Assembly: GCA_913773715.1 (NCBI GenBank)
Contig: CAJYHD010000596.1
Location: 1-6,075, forward strand
Reading direction: 5' to 3'
From: an uncultured Sphingobium sp.
Lineage (GTDB): Bacteria; Pseudomonadota; Alphaproteobacteria; Sphingomonadales; Sphingomonadaceae
DNA length: 6,075 nucleotides
The position numbers and the translations under genes are program-made. The notes beneath the pieces were generated by a model. It saw only the letters and a program-made list of their open reading frames with translations, was not told the origin of the DNA and did not search any database. Below, in pieces: positions 1 to 5,851 of the stretch (positions are counted from its first letter, which is position 1; every line of letters starts with the position of its first letter).

Positions 1-2
1 GG

Positions 3-641
3 TTCGACAGTAAGGAAGGTCGCACCGGCCATTACGTGGATATGTCGCCAACCAGTCGAGCGAGCCGGCTCATCGAGCTTCGCGAGACGATTCCGGAGAT
101 CGGGCCTGTCTCTCACCGAATGATCGCTTCAGTCGCCCACGACATCGAACACAATGCTATCCAGCTGAACGAGGTTCAGCATCTCCTGAAATCTGCTTGG
201 GGGTCGGATCAAGCCTTAGCTGACATGAGCGAGGTTATTCGTGCCGTCCGAAAAGGATTCCGTTATGCTTACGCAGAGGATTGGCTTGCAATTATGGATC
301 TCAGGTCCGAGATCGGCTCAAAGTTCAACGATCATTTCCCCGATGCTGGCGAGTTATTTCAGAGATACTTGGACGAGCGCCTGGCCGGCGAAATCTACGA
401 CTGCGATAGCGTGAACGCGGCGAGCAATCTCGAGTACGTTCTGGAACGGTTGCAGGAACGCCACGGCGCCAAGGTCGGATATGAAATCACTCAGGTCGCT
501 GAACGGCTTGTCGACCTCGAAATGAACGAGGGAACGCGTGAAATCGAGACATCCGACGACTTTTTTGGAACGTCGCATGATGAAGCGGCGGAAACATCCG
601 ACGACGCGATCAAGTCGATGTTCGGTGGCCTTCTTGGCTGA
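3..641 (+). CDS. Unrecognised protein, probably the C-terminal part of a larger gene cut by the window edge
   Basis: The frame is open from the left edge (codon at 3) to a TGA at 639-641, so the gene may begin outside the window. Internal starts are GTG at 36 and ATG at 42. The purine-rich stretch AAGGAAGG at 12-19 lies 16 bases before GTG36 and 22 before ATG42, too far for a convincing ribosome binding site, which favours a truncated gene. Counted from GTG36 it gives 201 residues: mostly helical and polar, no signal peptide or membrane segment, no catalytic motif I recognise. The tail is very acidic and carries the pentapeptide ETSDD twice (coding DNA 546-560 and 591-605), then ends in a hydrophobic SMFGGLLG. 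Such an acidic tail could be a protein-docking peptide, but that is a guess. It lies 161 bases upstream of a TIR gene on the same strand; whether the two belong to one system is unknown. Confidence 0.7.
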   Translation, partial: FDSKEGRTGHYVDMSPTSRASRLIELRETIPEIGPVSHRMIASVAHDIEHNAIQLNEVQHLLKSAWGSDQALADMSEVIRAVRKGFRYAYAEDWLAIMDLRSEIGSKFNDHFPDAGELFQRYLDERLAGEIYDCDSVNAASNLEYVLERLQERHGAKVGYEITQVAERLVDLEMNEGTREIETSDDFFGTSHDEAAETSDDAIKSMFGGLLG

Positions 642-664
642 TTTAAAGCGTCTGATTTGATAGC

Positions 665-684
665 GGTTGCCGGTCGAGGCAACC
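665..684 (+). terminator. Hairpin downstream of the first gene, possible weak terminator
   Basis: GGTTGCC (665-671) and GGCAACC (678-684) form a perfect 7-base-pair stem around a 6-base loop, 23 bases after the stop codon at 641. No run of T follows on either strand, so this is not a standard intrinsic terminator. It may still mark the end of the first transcript. It is the clearest structure in the 642-802 gap, which otherwise holds no gene. Confidence 0.35.
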
Positions 685-802
685 AAGACGGGACTTAATC
701 TGCCTTCCGAACTGGACCCTAAGCTCGTGATCGAGCAGTCTGCTGCGACAGGAGCGGTTCGGCGATCAGCAACGTGACGCCGGCATTTCCCGAGGGCTTT
801 GT

Positions 803-1579
803 ATGTTTCGTGGTTTCAAACTTTCTGTCAACGACGGCTTCTTCAAGCATTTCAAGGAAGCCGGCCTCTCGCACCACCGGGACAATAAGCGGCTGGTCGA
901 TGGGTGCCTGAGTCAGTTCCGCAATCAATCGGGTGACCTTCTCTCCAAAAAAATGACGGCCGAATGGTTCCCCGAACTCGACGCGCAGGTATTCATCTCG
1001 CATGCGCACAAGGACAGCGAACTCGCTCTGGGTCTCTCCGGACATCTCCACAACCGTTTCGGCCTCAAGTCGTTCGTGGACTCGGCTGTCTGGGGCTATT
1101 CGGACGATCTGCTGCGAATCTTGGACAAGGCCTTCTGCTACAACGACGAGTCGCGAACCTACAGCTACGAGAAACGGAACCGTTCGACGTCGCATGTCCA
1201 CATGATGCTCTCGGTCGCCCTGTCCCGGATGATTGACCGGTGCGAATGCATCATATTCGTCAACACGCCGCAGTCGATCTCCTCGCGCGAATACATCGAG
1301 GGCGAAACGACGGAATCCCCGTGGATCTACTCTGAAATCGCTATGACCCGCCTGATCGAGAAGCGTTTGCCTGAGGCACACAGGCGCACCAAGACGACCG
1401 CAGCCACCGAGAGCTACGATGCGGAGCTCAAGGTGCGTTACGACGTCGACCTCAATCATCTGAGCGAGCTGGACGAAGGGACCTACGTGAAGTGGGCGGA
1501 CCGATCGAAGAGTCTAACTGGCCCCGCAGCGCTTTCCCATCTGTATGACTTGGTGCCGCTGCCGAAATCCCGGAACTGA
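803..1579 (+). CDS. TIR-like domain protein, 258 residues
   Basis: Likely a cytoplasmic nucleotide-cleaving or signalling protein of the TIR/TIR-like superfamily. Residues 1-60 are an N-terminal extension of unknown role. The TIR-like core starts with the first strand and loop AQVFISHAHKDSELA (61-75), where FISHxHKD matches the F[IV]S[HY]xxxD signature. The next strand region reads LKSFVDSAVWGY (88-99), and a later strand reads CIIFVNTPQS (149-158). The helix with the candidate catalytic glutamate is SPWIYSEIA (172-180), W174-x3-E178. The insert with SHVHMMLS (130-137) is typical of a widespread bacterial TIR-like subfamily often annotated as hypothetical. Start: ATG 803 has GAGGG (792-796) six bases upstream, and the frame has no ATG, GTG or TTG between it and the stop at 728-730. 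It converges with the HET-like gene. By family knowledge such proteins usually belong to NAD-based phage defence; activity here is inferred. Confidence 0.85.
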   Translation: MFRGFKLSVNDGFFKHFKEAGLSHHRDNKRLVDGCLSQFRNQSGDLLSKKMTAEWFPELDAQVFISHAHKDSELALGLSGHLHNRFGLKSFVDSAVWGYSDDLLRILDKAFCYNDESRTYSYEKRNRSTSHVHMMLSVALSRMIDRCECIIFVNTPQSISSREYIEGETTESPWIYSEIAMTRLIEKRLPEAHRRTKTTAATESYDAELKVRYDVDLNHLSELDEGTYVKWADRSKSLTGPAALSHLYDLVPLPKSRN

Positions 1580-1628
1580 ACGGGAATCAGGCAGTGGCCT
1601 CGTAATCACGATGGAGCCCATCGATGCC

Positions 1629-1662
1629 GTGCCACGATCCCGTCGACCAAACGGCTTGGCAC
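1629..1662. terminator. Interrupted inverted repeat between convergent genes, possible bidirectional terminator
   Basis: GTGCCA (1629-1634) pairs with TGGCAC (1657-1662), and inside it CCGT (1640-1643) pairs with ACGG (1651-1654) around a 7-base loop. It sits in the 94-base gap between two genes that end facing each other, where a shared terminator is expected. The stem is interrupted by unpaired bases and no T run follows on either side, so the call is weak. Confidence 0.3.
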
Positions 1663-1673
1663 CTTAAGACCAA

Positions 1674-2735
1674 TTAGGAGGCAAGGTGAATTGTTCGAAC
1701 ATCGCCGGATCGCCGCTGATCCGGAATCGCGAGCAGATTCTTGAGTTTGCCAGCGGTAGCCCGGTAGGCAGCGGTTCCCTCTGGAAAGAGCATGTCGTGG
1801 AGCAGGCCTCCCGCGTTCGGCTCAGGCTCTAGGTTTCGAACGTAGGTCGGAGCCATCGTCATGCGATCGAGCTTCGTGCGCCCCCAGTAAGTCGCGACGC
1901 GAACGCCATCCAAGACGATTGCATAGTACTTGTAAGCCCGATCGAAGCCGTCGGTCCGCGTCAAACGATACCTTTCGAAGCTAGGAAGTCGCAGATCCAT
2001 ACCGGCGTCATGGCTCAGCACGTTGAACCTGAAGTCGTCGCTAAAAGCGTGGCCCAAAATGGCGAGCGTCAATAGGTAATCGTTGCGCGACATGGAGCGA
2101 TAGCACGCCTCGGCAATCCCAAAATGTCCCGGGACGATGTATTTCAGATCCGCTAGATCGGTCATACCGATGTACTCGAAGAGCAGGAGAAGCAAGGTGC
2201 TGGTGTAGCTCGTGTGCAGCACCCGATCGAGCATGTGCGCATACCCGAAGGAGCTCTCGCCGCCTTGGTCGGCTTGGTGGGATGCGTACGTAATGGGATG
2301 CTCGTTCTGATGCGTCGCGCGAACCTCCGAGAAAATCCAAGGGCGGCGCATCGTCATCAGCCAGTTCGCCTCGCCTGCAACGTCGTAGGCAGCGATCACC
2401 GGCAATGTGCCATAGTAGCGCCCGAAGAGCTGGACATCCTGGGCGAGCGTGCCACTCCGCTGATTGATAGATAGAAGATCGAGCAGCAGATGGGAGTGGC
2501 CTTGCTGGACCGCCGCGCACACAGCGGCCGCCACATTCATCGAGAACTGCTCGGGGCCGGCCACATCCCAGCGCCATGATGCAATGGCCATTCGAGCCGC
2601 CGCCCCCGCCGCAGCGGTGTCGAGGCCCACCACCGGCAGATCAGCAGGAGTGGGAAACATCGCGTTACACATCGTTTTGAAAGAACTTGTGGCAAGCGGA
2701 CGCAGGTCGATCGCGCGCAAGTGTGTGGACGTCAT
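1674..2735 (-). CDS. Bacterial HET-like (heterokaryon-incompatibility-type) domain protein, 353 residues
   Basis: The first ~140 residues follow the order of HET-domain motifs. An ASWRWD strand (52-57) matches the opening 'SYxWG' block. HLLLDLLSINQRSG (82-95) corresponds to the hallmark 'WIDxLCINQ' block. AQDVQLFGRYYGTLPVIAAYD (98-118) corresponds to 'Q...M..IY..A..V'. RRPWIFSEVRA (130-140) corresponds to the 'RxWTxQE' block, giving W133-x3-E137. HET domains are best known from fungal incompatibility proteins and are distant TIR relatives; bacterial members exist but are little studied. The remaining ~200 residues show no known domain; residues 180-187 are a leucine-rich stretch too short and isolated to call a membrane anchor. 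The ATG at 2735 has only a weak GAGAGAG upstream. The gene points away from the TIR/SLOG operon, sharing its upstream region, and toward the TIR gene at 803. Function is inferred: regulated cell death or NAD cleavage is plausible. Confidence 0.75.
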   Translation of the reverse strand: MTSTHLRAIDLRPLATSSFKTMCNAMFPTPADLPVVGLDTAAAGAAARMAIASWRWDVAGPEQFSMNVAAAVCAAVQQGHSHLLLDLLSINQRSGTLAQDVQLFGRYYGTLPVIAAYDVAGEANWLMTMRRPWIFSEVRATHQNEHPITYASHQADQGGESSFGYAHMLDRVLHTSYTSTLLLLLFEYIGMTDLADLKYIVPGHFGIAEACYRSMSRNDYLLTLAILGHAFSDDFRFNVLSHDAGMDLRLPSFERYRLTRTDGFDRAYKYYAIVLDGVRVATYWGRTKLDRMTMAPTYVRNLEPEPNAGGLLHDMLFPEGTAAYRATAGKLKNLLAIPDQRRSGDVRTIHLAS

Positions 2736-2855
2736 CGAATGTCTCTCTCGTCATACTCGTCGATGCTGCTATCCCAATTAGTCACCTCACTGCACGACTT
2801 ATCAGATGGGCGTTGGCTTGCGCCACCAAAGCGACCATTCCTAGGCAATAACCGG

Positions 2856-2882
2856 CTGACATCATCCTGCCAGATCGATAAA
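2856..2882 (+). promoter_or_regulatory. Candidate sigma-70-type promoter for the TIR/SLOG operon
   Basis: CTGACA (2856-2861) matches the -35 consensus at five of six positions. GATAAA (2877-2882) matches four of six -10 positions. The spacer is 15 bases, shorter than the ideal 17. Transcription would start near 2889, just ahead of the ribosome binding site. The match is by eye only. Confidence 0.3.
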
Positions 2883-2895
2883 GCCTGACGTTTAC

Positions 2896-2901
2896 GGAGG
2901 T
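2896..2901 (+). promoter_or_regulatory. Strong ribosome binding site of the operon's first gene
   Basis: GGAGGT is a near-perfect Shine-Dalgarno sequence five bases before the ATG at 2907, and fixes that start. It is the best ribosome binding site in the window. Confidence 0.85.
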
Positions 2902-2906
2902 AACCG

Positions 2907-3395
2907 ATGGCTCGGAAGGTATTCTTCAGCTTTCACTATGCGCGCGACGTCCGGCGCATCGTTCAGGTGCGAAACTCCTGGGTCGTTCGCGCTAAAGGCG
3001 AAGCGCAGCCCTTCTACGACGCCGCCGATTTCGAGGAGGCGAAGAAGCGGGTAGGCGGCATCGAAAAGTGGATCGAAGACCAGCTCAAAGGCACGTCGGT
3101 GACGGTCGTACTGTTCGGAGCCGAAACCTACAACCGCGAATGGGTGCGGCACGAGATCAAGCGTAGCTACAAGCTGAACAAGGGCATCCTCGCCATTGAC
3201 ATTCACCGGATCAAGGATCCGCTGCTCGGAGCGGATGTTCAGGGCCAGAACCCGCTCGATTACTGGCATGTCGAGCAAAACGGCCGGAAGGTGCCGTTCA
3301 GCAGCCTCTACAATACGTATGACTGGGTGAACAACGACGGTTACAATAACATGTCCACCTGGATCGAAGCCGCGGCCGTAGCGGCTGGCCGCTGA
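2907..3395 (+). CDS. ThsB/DUF1863-type TIR protein, 162 residues
   Basis: A single-domain TIR protein closely matching the ThsB-like family (formerly DUF1863 or 'MTH538 TIR-like'). It opens with MARKVFFSFHYARDVRR, the family signature of an FSFHYxxDxxR loop. It continues with FYDAADFEEAKK (36-47), a KWIEDQLKGTSVTVVLFG block (54-71), and ETYNREWVRHEIKRSY (73-88), which supplies W79-x3-E83, the candidate catalytic glutamate. ILAIDIHRIKD (94-104) is the following conserved strand. Length is about normal for the family. In Thoeris, ThsB senses phage infection and converts NAD to a cyclic-ADP-ribose isomer that activates ThsA. No ThsA with a SIR2 domain is present here, so the symbol thsB is withheld. 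It is the first gene of the operon, seven bases ahead of the next. Family call is firm; the signalling role is inferred. Confidence 0.92.
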   Translation: MARKVFFSFHYARDVRRIVQVRNSWVVRAKGEAQPFYDAADFEEAKKRVGGIEKWIEDQLKGTSVTVVLFGAETYNREWVRHEIKRSYKLNKGILAIDIHRIKDPLLGADVQGQNPLDYWHVEQNGRKVPFSSLYNTYDWVNNDGYNNMSTWIEAAAVAAGR

Positions 3396-3402
3396 GGTAG
3401 GA

Positions 3403-4563
3403 ATGAGCCTGTACGAACTTGCCATTCTCGGAAGCCCGACCGATGCTGAGCGGGGGGTGCTGACCGACACGCTGCGCAGCATGGTCGAGGATTTCGGGCT
3501 CGAACTCGGCACGGATGTGCTTGTCCATGATGGCGCAACGATAACAGGCCGCGACAAGCGTGCCGCCTTCGCCGCCACCTTCTTCGGCGCAGTCGCGTCG
3601 GCAGATCAGGACGTGGCGCACGACCTCGTGCGGGCGAGCGCGCCGGTAATTCCGACGGTCGCTGCCGATTGCGATTTCAGCAGCCACGTCCCGGACTTCC
3701 TGCAATCCGCGAACGGGCTGAAGCGCCGCACCGACGATCCGGAGATGGCCGAGCTCGCCGCGGCGCTACTCGAATGCGTTGGGCTGCTCCGCCGCCAGCG
3801 GCGCGTCTTCGTCAGCTACCGCCGTGTCGAGTCCCGGGCGGCGGCGCTACAGCTGCACGATTTGCTGAGCGCCCGCGGTTTCGATGTCTTCCTTGATACA
3901 CATGACATCCGTCCCGGGGACCCCTTTCAAGACGTACTCTGGCATCGGCTCGTCGACTCCGACGTGATGGTGATGCTCGACACGCCGGGCTATTTTGATA
4001 GCCGTTGGACTCGCCAAGAGATCGGACGAGCGCGGGCCAAGGACATTCAAATTATGCGAGTGATCTGGCCCGAGCACGTGCCGAGCAGGCTCACGGACAT
4101 GGCTGAGACGGTCTACCTCGATCCCGCCGAGCTGGTCGGGGTCCAAGGACCGATCGCCGAGGCGGTAGCGGAGGCGATCGTTCTGCGGGTCGAGCGCCTT
4201 CGTAGCCGCAGCATTGCCGCGCGCTATATGTCGATCACTGGAAAGCTCCGCGCTGATGTCGAGAAGATTGGCGCCACGGTCGAGGGCATTGGCGCGCACC
4301 GCGCGATTGCCGTCCGGCTTCTCGGTGACCGCAAGATCTGGGCGTATCCGATTGTGGGTGTGCCAACCGCCGAGGCTCTGAACGACGTCGCGGAGAAGGC
4401 TCGGCGCGCCGATCAGGGCGAGGTGCCAGTCCTCGTCTACGATCATGTCGGCATCCGCGACGCCTGGAGCGCGCACCTGAAATGGCTCGACGAGCAGATC
4501 CGCACGGTGCGCGCGATCAAGGTGTCCGAGGCGGGTTGGGCGCTCGCCGCCTGGGAGGATTGA
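3403..4563 (+). CDS. TIR-domain protein with unknown N- and C-terminal domains, 386 residues
   Basis: The central TIR domain spans about residues 132-225. It begins RRVFVSYRRVESRAAA (133-148), continues DVFLDTHDIRPGDPF (161-175), with a strand VMVMLDTPGYF (188-198), and carries SRWTRQEIGRA (200-210), giving W202-x3-E206 as the likely NADase motif. Residues 1-125 look like an alpha/beta domain (YELAILGSPTDAE at 4-16, then IPTVAADCDF at 83-92) that I cannot name; it could be a degenerate Rossmann-type fold. Residues 270-386 form a separate C-terminal region with IWAYPIVGVPTAEALN (312-327), also unassigned. No membrane segment or signal peptide is seen. The start ATG lies seven bases after the previous stop, with AGG (3395-3397) and AGGA (3399-3402) as overlapping ribosome-binding candidates. 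Two bases separate its stop from the SLOG gene, so translational coupling is likely. It may couple sensing by the flanking domains to NAD cleavage, which is inferred. Confidence 0.88.
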   Translation: MSLYELAILGSPTDAERGVLTDTLRSMVEDFGLELGTDVLVHDGATITGRDKRAAFAATFFGAVASADQDVAHDLVRASAPVIPTVAADCDFSSHVPDFLQSANGLKRRTDDPEMAELAAALLECVGLLRRQRRVFVSYRRVESRAAALQLHDLLSARGFDVFLDTHDIRPGDPFQDVLWHRLVDSDVMVMLDTPGYFDSRWTRQEIGRARAKDIQIMRVIWPEHVPSRLTDMAETVYLDPAELVGVQGPIAEAVAEAIVLRVERLRSRSIAARYMSITGKLRADVEKIGATVEGIGAHRAIAVRLLGDRKIWAYPIVGVPTAEALNDVAEKARRADQGEVPVLVYDHVGIRDAWSAHLKWLDEQIRTVRAIKVSEAGWALAAWED

Positions 4564-4565
4564 GC

Positions 4566-5231
4566 ATGGCCGACGCAATATTTCTTTCCGCCGGCGTCCC
4601 CGACCCGAAGCGCGGCCCGCAGTATGCTGCGACGTCTGACAGCGTCGCGATTGGCGCGGCCGTTTCGGCGCTGGTCCACGTCACGCTCGGGCGTCGCGTT
4701 CTGGTATGGGGTGGTCAGCCCGCGATTACGCCGATGATCTGGGTCGTCGCGCAGGACGTTGGCGTCGACTATGGCCGGTGGGTCCGGCTCTACCAGTCCC
4801 GGCATTTTGCAGATGAGTTTCCGGAGGACAACGAGCGATTCCAGAACGTCACCTATACGGATGACGTAGGCGCCGACCGGGAGAAGAGCCTGCTGGCAAT
4901 GCGTGAGCGGATGTTCTCCGAACACGCGTTCAGGGCTGCGGTGTTCATCGGTGGAATGGGCGGGATTGTGCAAGAGTACGAGCTGTTCCGCCGGTTGCAA
5001 CCGAACGCCGCGGTCATCCCGATCGTGTCAACGGGCGGTGCGACCCTCGAAGTGGCGCAGCGCATGAGTGCGCTGCCCACCGACCTCGCGGACGAGTTCG
5101 ACTATGTGGGGCTGTTTCACCGCCATCTCGACATTTCGGTGCAGGAAGAGCGCTTCAAGAGCCCTGACGCGCAGCCCGTCGCGGAGGTTGATCGCTTCTG
5201 GAGGCCGGGCTCCCAGATTGAGAAGGGTTGA
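4566..5231 (+). CDS. Stand-alone SLOG-superfamily nucleotide-binding protein (TIR-associated type), 221 residues
   Basis: A Rossmann-like protein of the SLOG (SMF/DprA-LOG) superfamily. Visible blocks are an opening strand DAIFLSAGVPDP (3-14), RRVLVWGGQPAITP (43-56), LYQS (75-78), the hallmark AVFIGGMGGIVQEYELF (125-141) with a glycine-rich loop followed by E137, and IPIVSTGGAT (151-160). The glycine loop plus glutamate is the ligand-binding site in LOG-type enzymes; in TIR- and SIR2-associated SLOG (STALD) domains it is thought to bind ADP-ribose-type signals. No effector domain, SIR2 or membrane segment is fused. The chosen ATG has GGGAGG (4553-4558) seven bases upstream and sits two bases after the previous stop; an in-frame ATG at 4482 would overlap the TIR gene by 82 bases with non-homologous sequence and is rejected. 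Its stop overlaps the next start by one base. Likely the operon's signal sensor, or a nucleotide-processing enzyme; this is inferred. Confidence 0.85.
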   Translation: MADAIFLSAGVPDPKRGPQYAATSDSVAIGAAVSALVHVTLGRRVLVWGGQPAITPMIWVVAQDVGVDYGRWVRLYQSRHFADEFPEDNERFQNVTYTDDVGADREKSLLAMRERMFSEHAFRAAVFIGGMGGIVQEYELFRRLQPNAAVIPIVSTGGATLEVAQRMSALPTDLADEFDYVGLFHRHLDISVQEERFKSPDAQPVAEVDRFWRPGSQIEKG

Positions 5232-5851
5232 TGGCGTTCCTACGCGAGAGCGACGTTCGCGAGCGAGCGCGGCGGCGCGCCGCCACCCGGGGCGAGTCGG
5301 TCGCCGAGGCGTTGGGCCGCGCGGCAAGTCAGCGGCTCGCACGCTACGACATTTTCCTCTCGCAGACGATCCGCGATGCCGAGATTGTGCTCGGCGTGTA
5401 CGACGTCCTGACCTCGTCGGGTTACAACGTGTTCTGTGATTGGGTCGAGACGCCTGAAGCCGATCGCAGCCAAGTCACGCCCGCCAACGCCGCCTTCATT
5501 AGGGCGACGATGGGCGTCAGCGACACGCTGTTGTTCCTCGATACCAAAAGCGCAGTGCAGTCGCTCTGGATGTGCTGGGAGCTGGGATGGTTCGATGCGG
5601 CGAAGGGGACAGTCGGGGTCCTTCCCGTGCTTATGGAAGGGGAGCGGTACTATCGCGGCCGCGAGTTTCTCGGGCTTTACCCCTATGTCGAGTTAGACGA
5701 GAGCGGTCGCTTAAAGGTCGTGCGGCCCGTCGTTGCCGGGCCGACCGGCATTATGCTGTTCGAGGCACCGAACTCTTGTTCGTTTGACTCTTGGCGCAGC
5801 GATCGTCGTGACAACATGAGGCCTCGGGTTGTCGGAGGACCGCCTCGGTAA
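5231..5851 (+). CDS. TIR-domain protein ending the operon, 206 residues
   Basis: Residues 1-36 form a basic, probably helical N-terminal arm rich in arginine and alanine. The TIR domain runs about 37-135: ARYDIFLSQTIRDAE (37-51) is strand A and its loop, GYNVFCDW (64-71) is strand B, SDTLLFLDTKSAVQS (97-111) is the next strand and loop, and LWMCWELGWFD (112-122) gives W113-x3-E117. A strand VGVLPVLM (128-135) follows. The last ~70 residues are specific to this protein and end in a basic, disordered-looking tail. The start ATG overlaps the preceding TGA (TGATG), with AGAAGG (5221-5226) as ribosome binding site; a TTG three bases earlier is possible but weaker. Being last and tightly coupled, it is a fair candidate for an effector NADase or a second signal producer; which of the two cannot be told from sequence. 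Confidence 0.87.
   Translation: MAFLRESDVRERARRRAATRGESVAEALGRAASQRLARYDIFLSQTIRDAEIVLGVYDVLTSSGYNVFCDWVETPEADRSQVTPANAAFIRATMGVSDTLLFLDTKSAVQSLWMCWELGWFDAAKGTVGVLPVLMEGERYYRGREFLGLYPYVELDESGRLKVVRPVVAGPTGIMLFEAPNSCSFDSWRSDRRDNMRPRVVGGPPR

Larger units (their letters stand above)
2736..2906. promoter_or_regulatory. Divergent intergenic region between the HET-like gene and the TIR/SLOG operon
   Basis: These 171 bases separate two genes read in opposite directions, so promoters for both should lie here, and expression could be coordinated. I see no small gene and no convincing operator; a CCTAGG palindrome at 2840-2845 lies in the middle. It is less GC-rich than the flanking genes, as expected for a promoter region. 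Confidence 0.6.

Noticed and set aside
719..1459. Long 246-codon open frame on the - strand
   Set aside because: It lies antisense to the TIR gene at 803-1579, which has clear domain motifs and a ribosome binding site. Such mirror frames are common in GC-rich DNA, and the translation has no recognisable motif.
2742..2780. TTGGGA-16-TATGAC promoter-like pair on the - strand ahead of the HET-like gene
   Set aside because: Each box matches only four of six consensus bases, and it would leave a leader of about seven bases, with no room for a ribosome binding site.
2809..2829. Short GGCG/CGCC and TTGG/CCAA inverted repeats as an operator or hairpin
   Set aside because: The two pairings are mutually exclusive, only 4-5 base pairs long, and expected by chance at this GC content.
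2892..3578. 228-codon open frame on the - strand
   Set aside because: It covers the strong ribosome binding site and the whole ThsB-like gene on the opposite strand; the sequence is low-complexity and serine-rich at its end.
4482..4565. Upstream ATG start for the SLOG gene
   Set aside because: It would overlap the TIR gene and add 28 arginine/glycine-rich residues ahead of the SLOG first strand. The ATG at 4566 has GGGAGG at proper spacing.
3847..5000. Two overlapping - strand frames (243 and 185 codons)
   Set aside because: Both are antisense to the TIR and SLOG genes, whose motifs are certain. Neither translation shows a domain.
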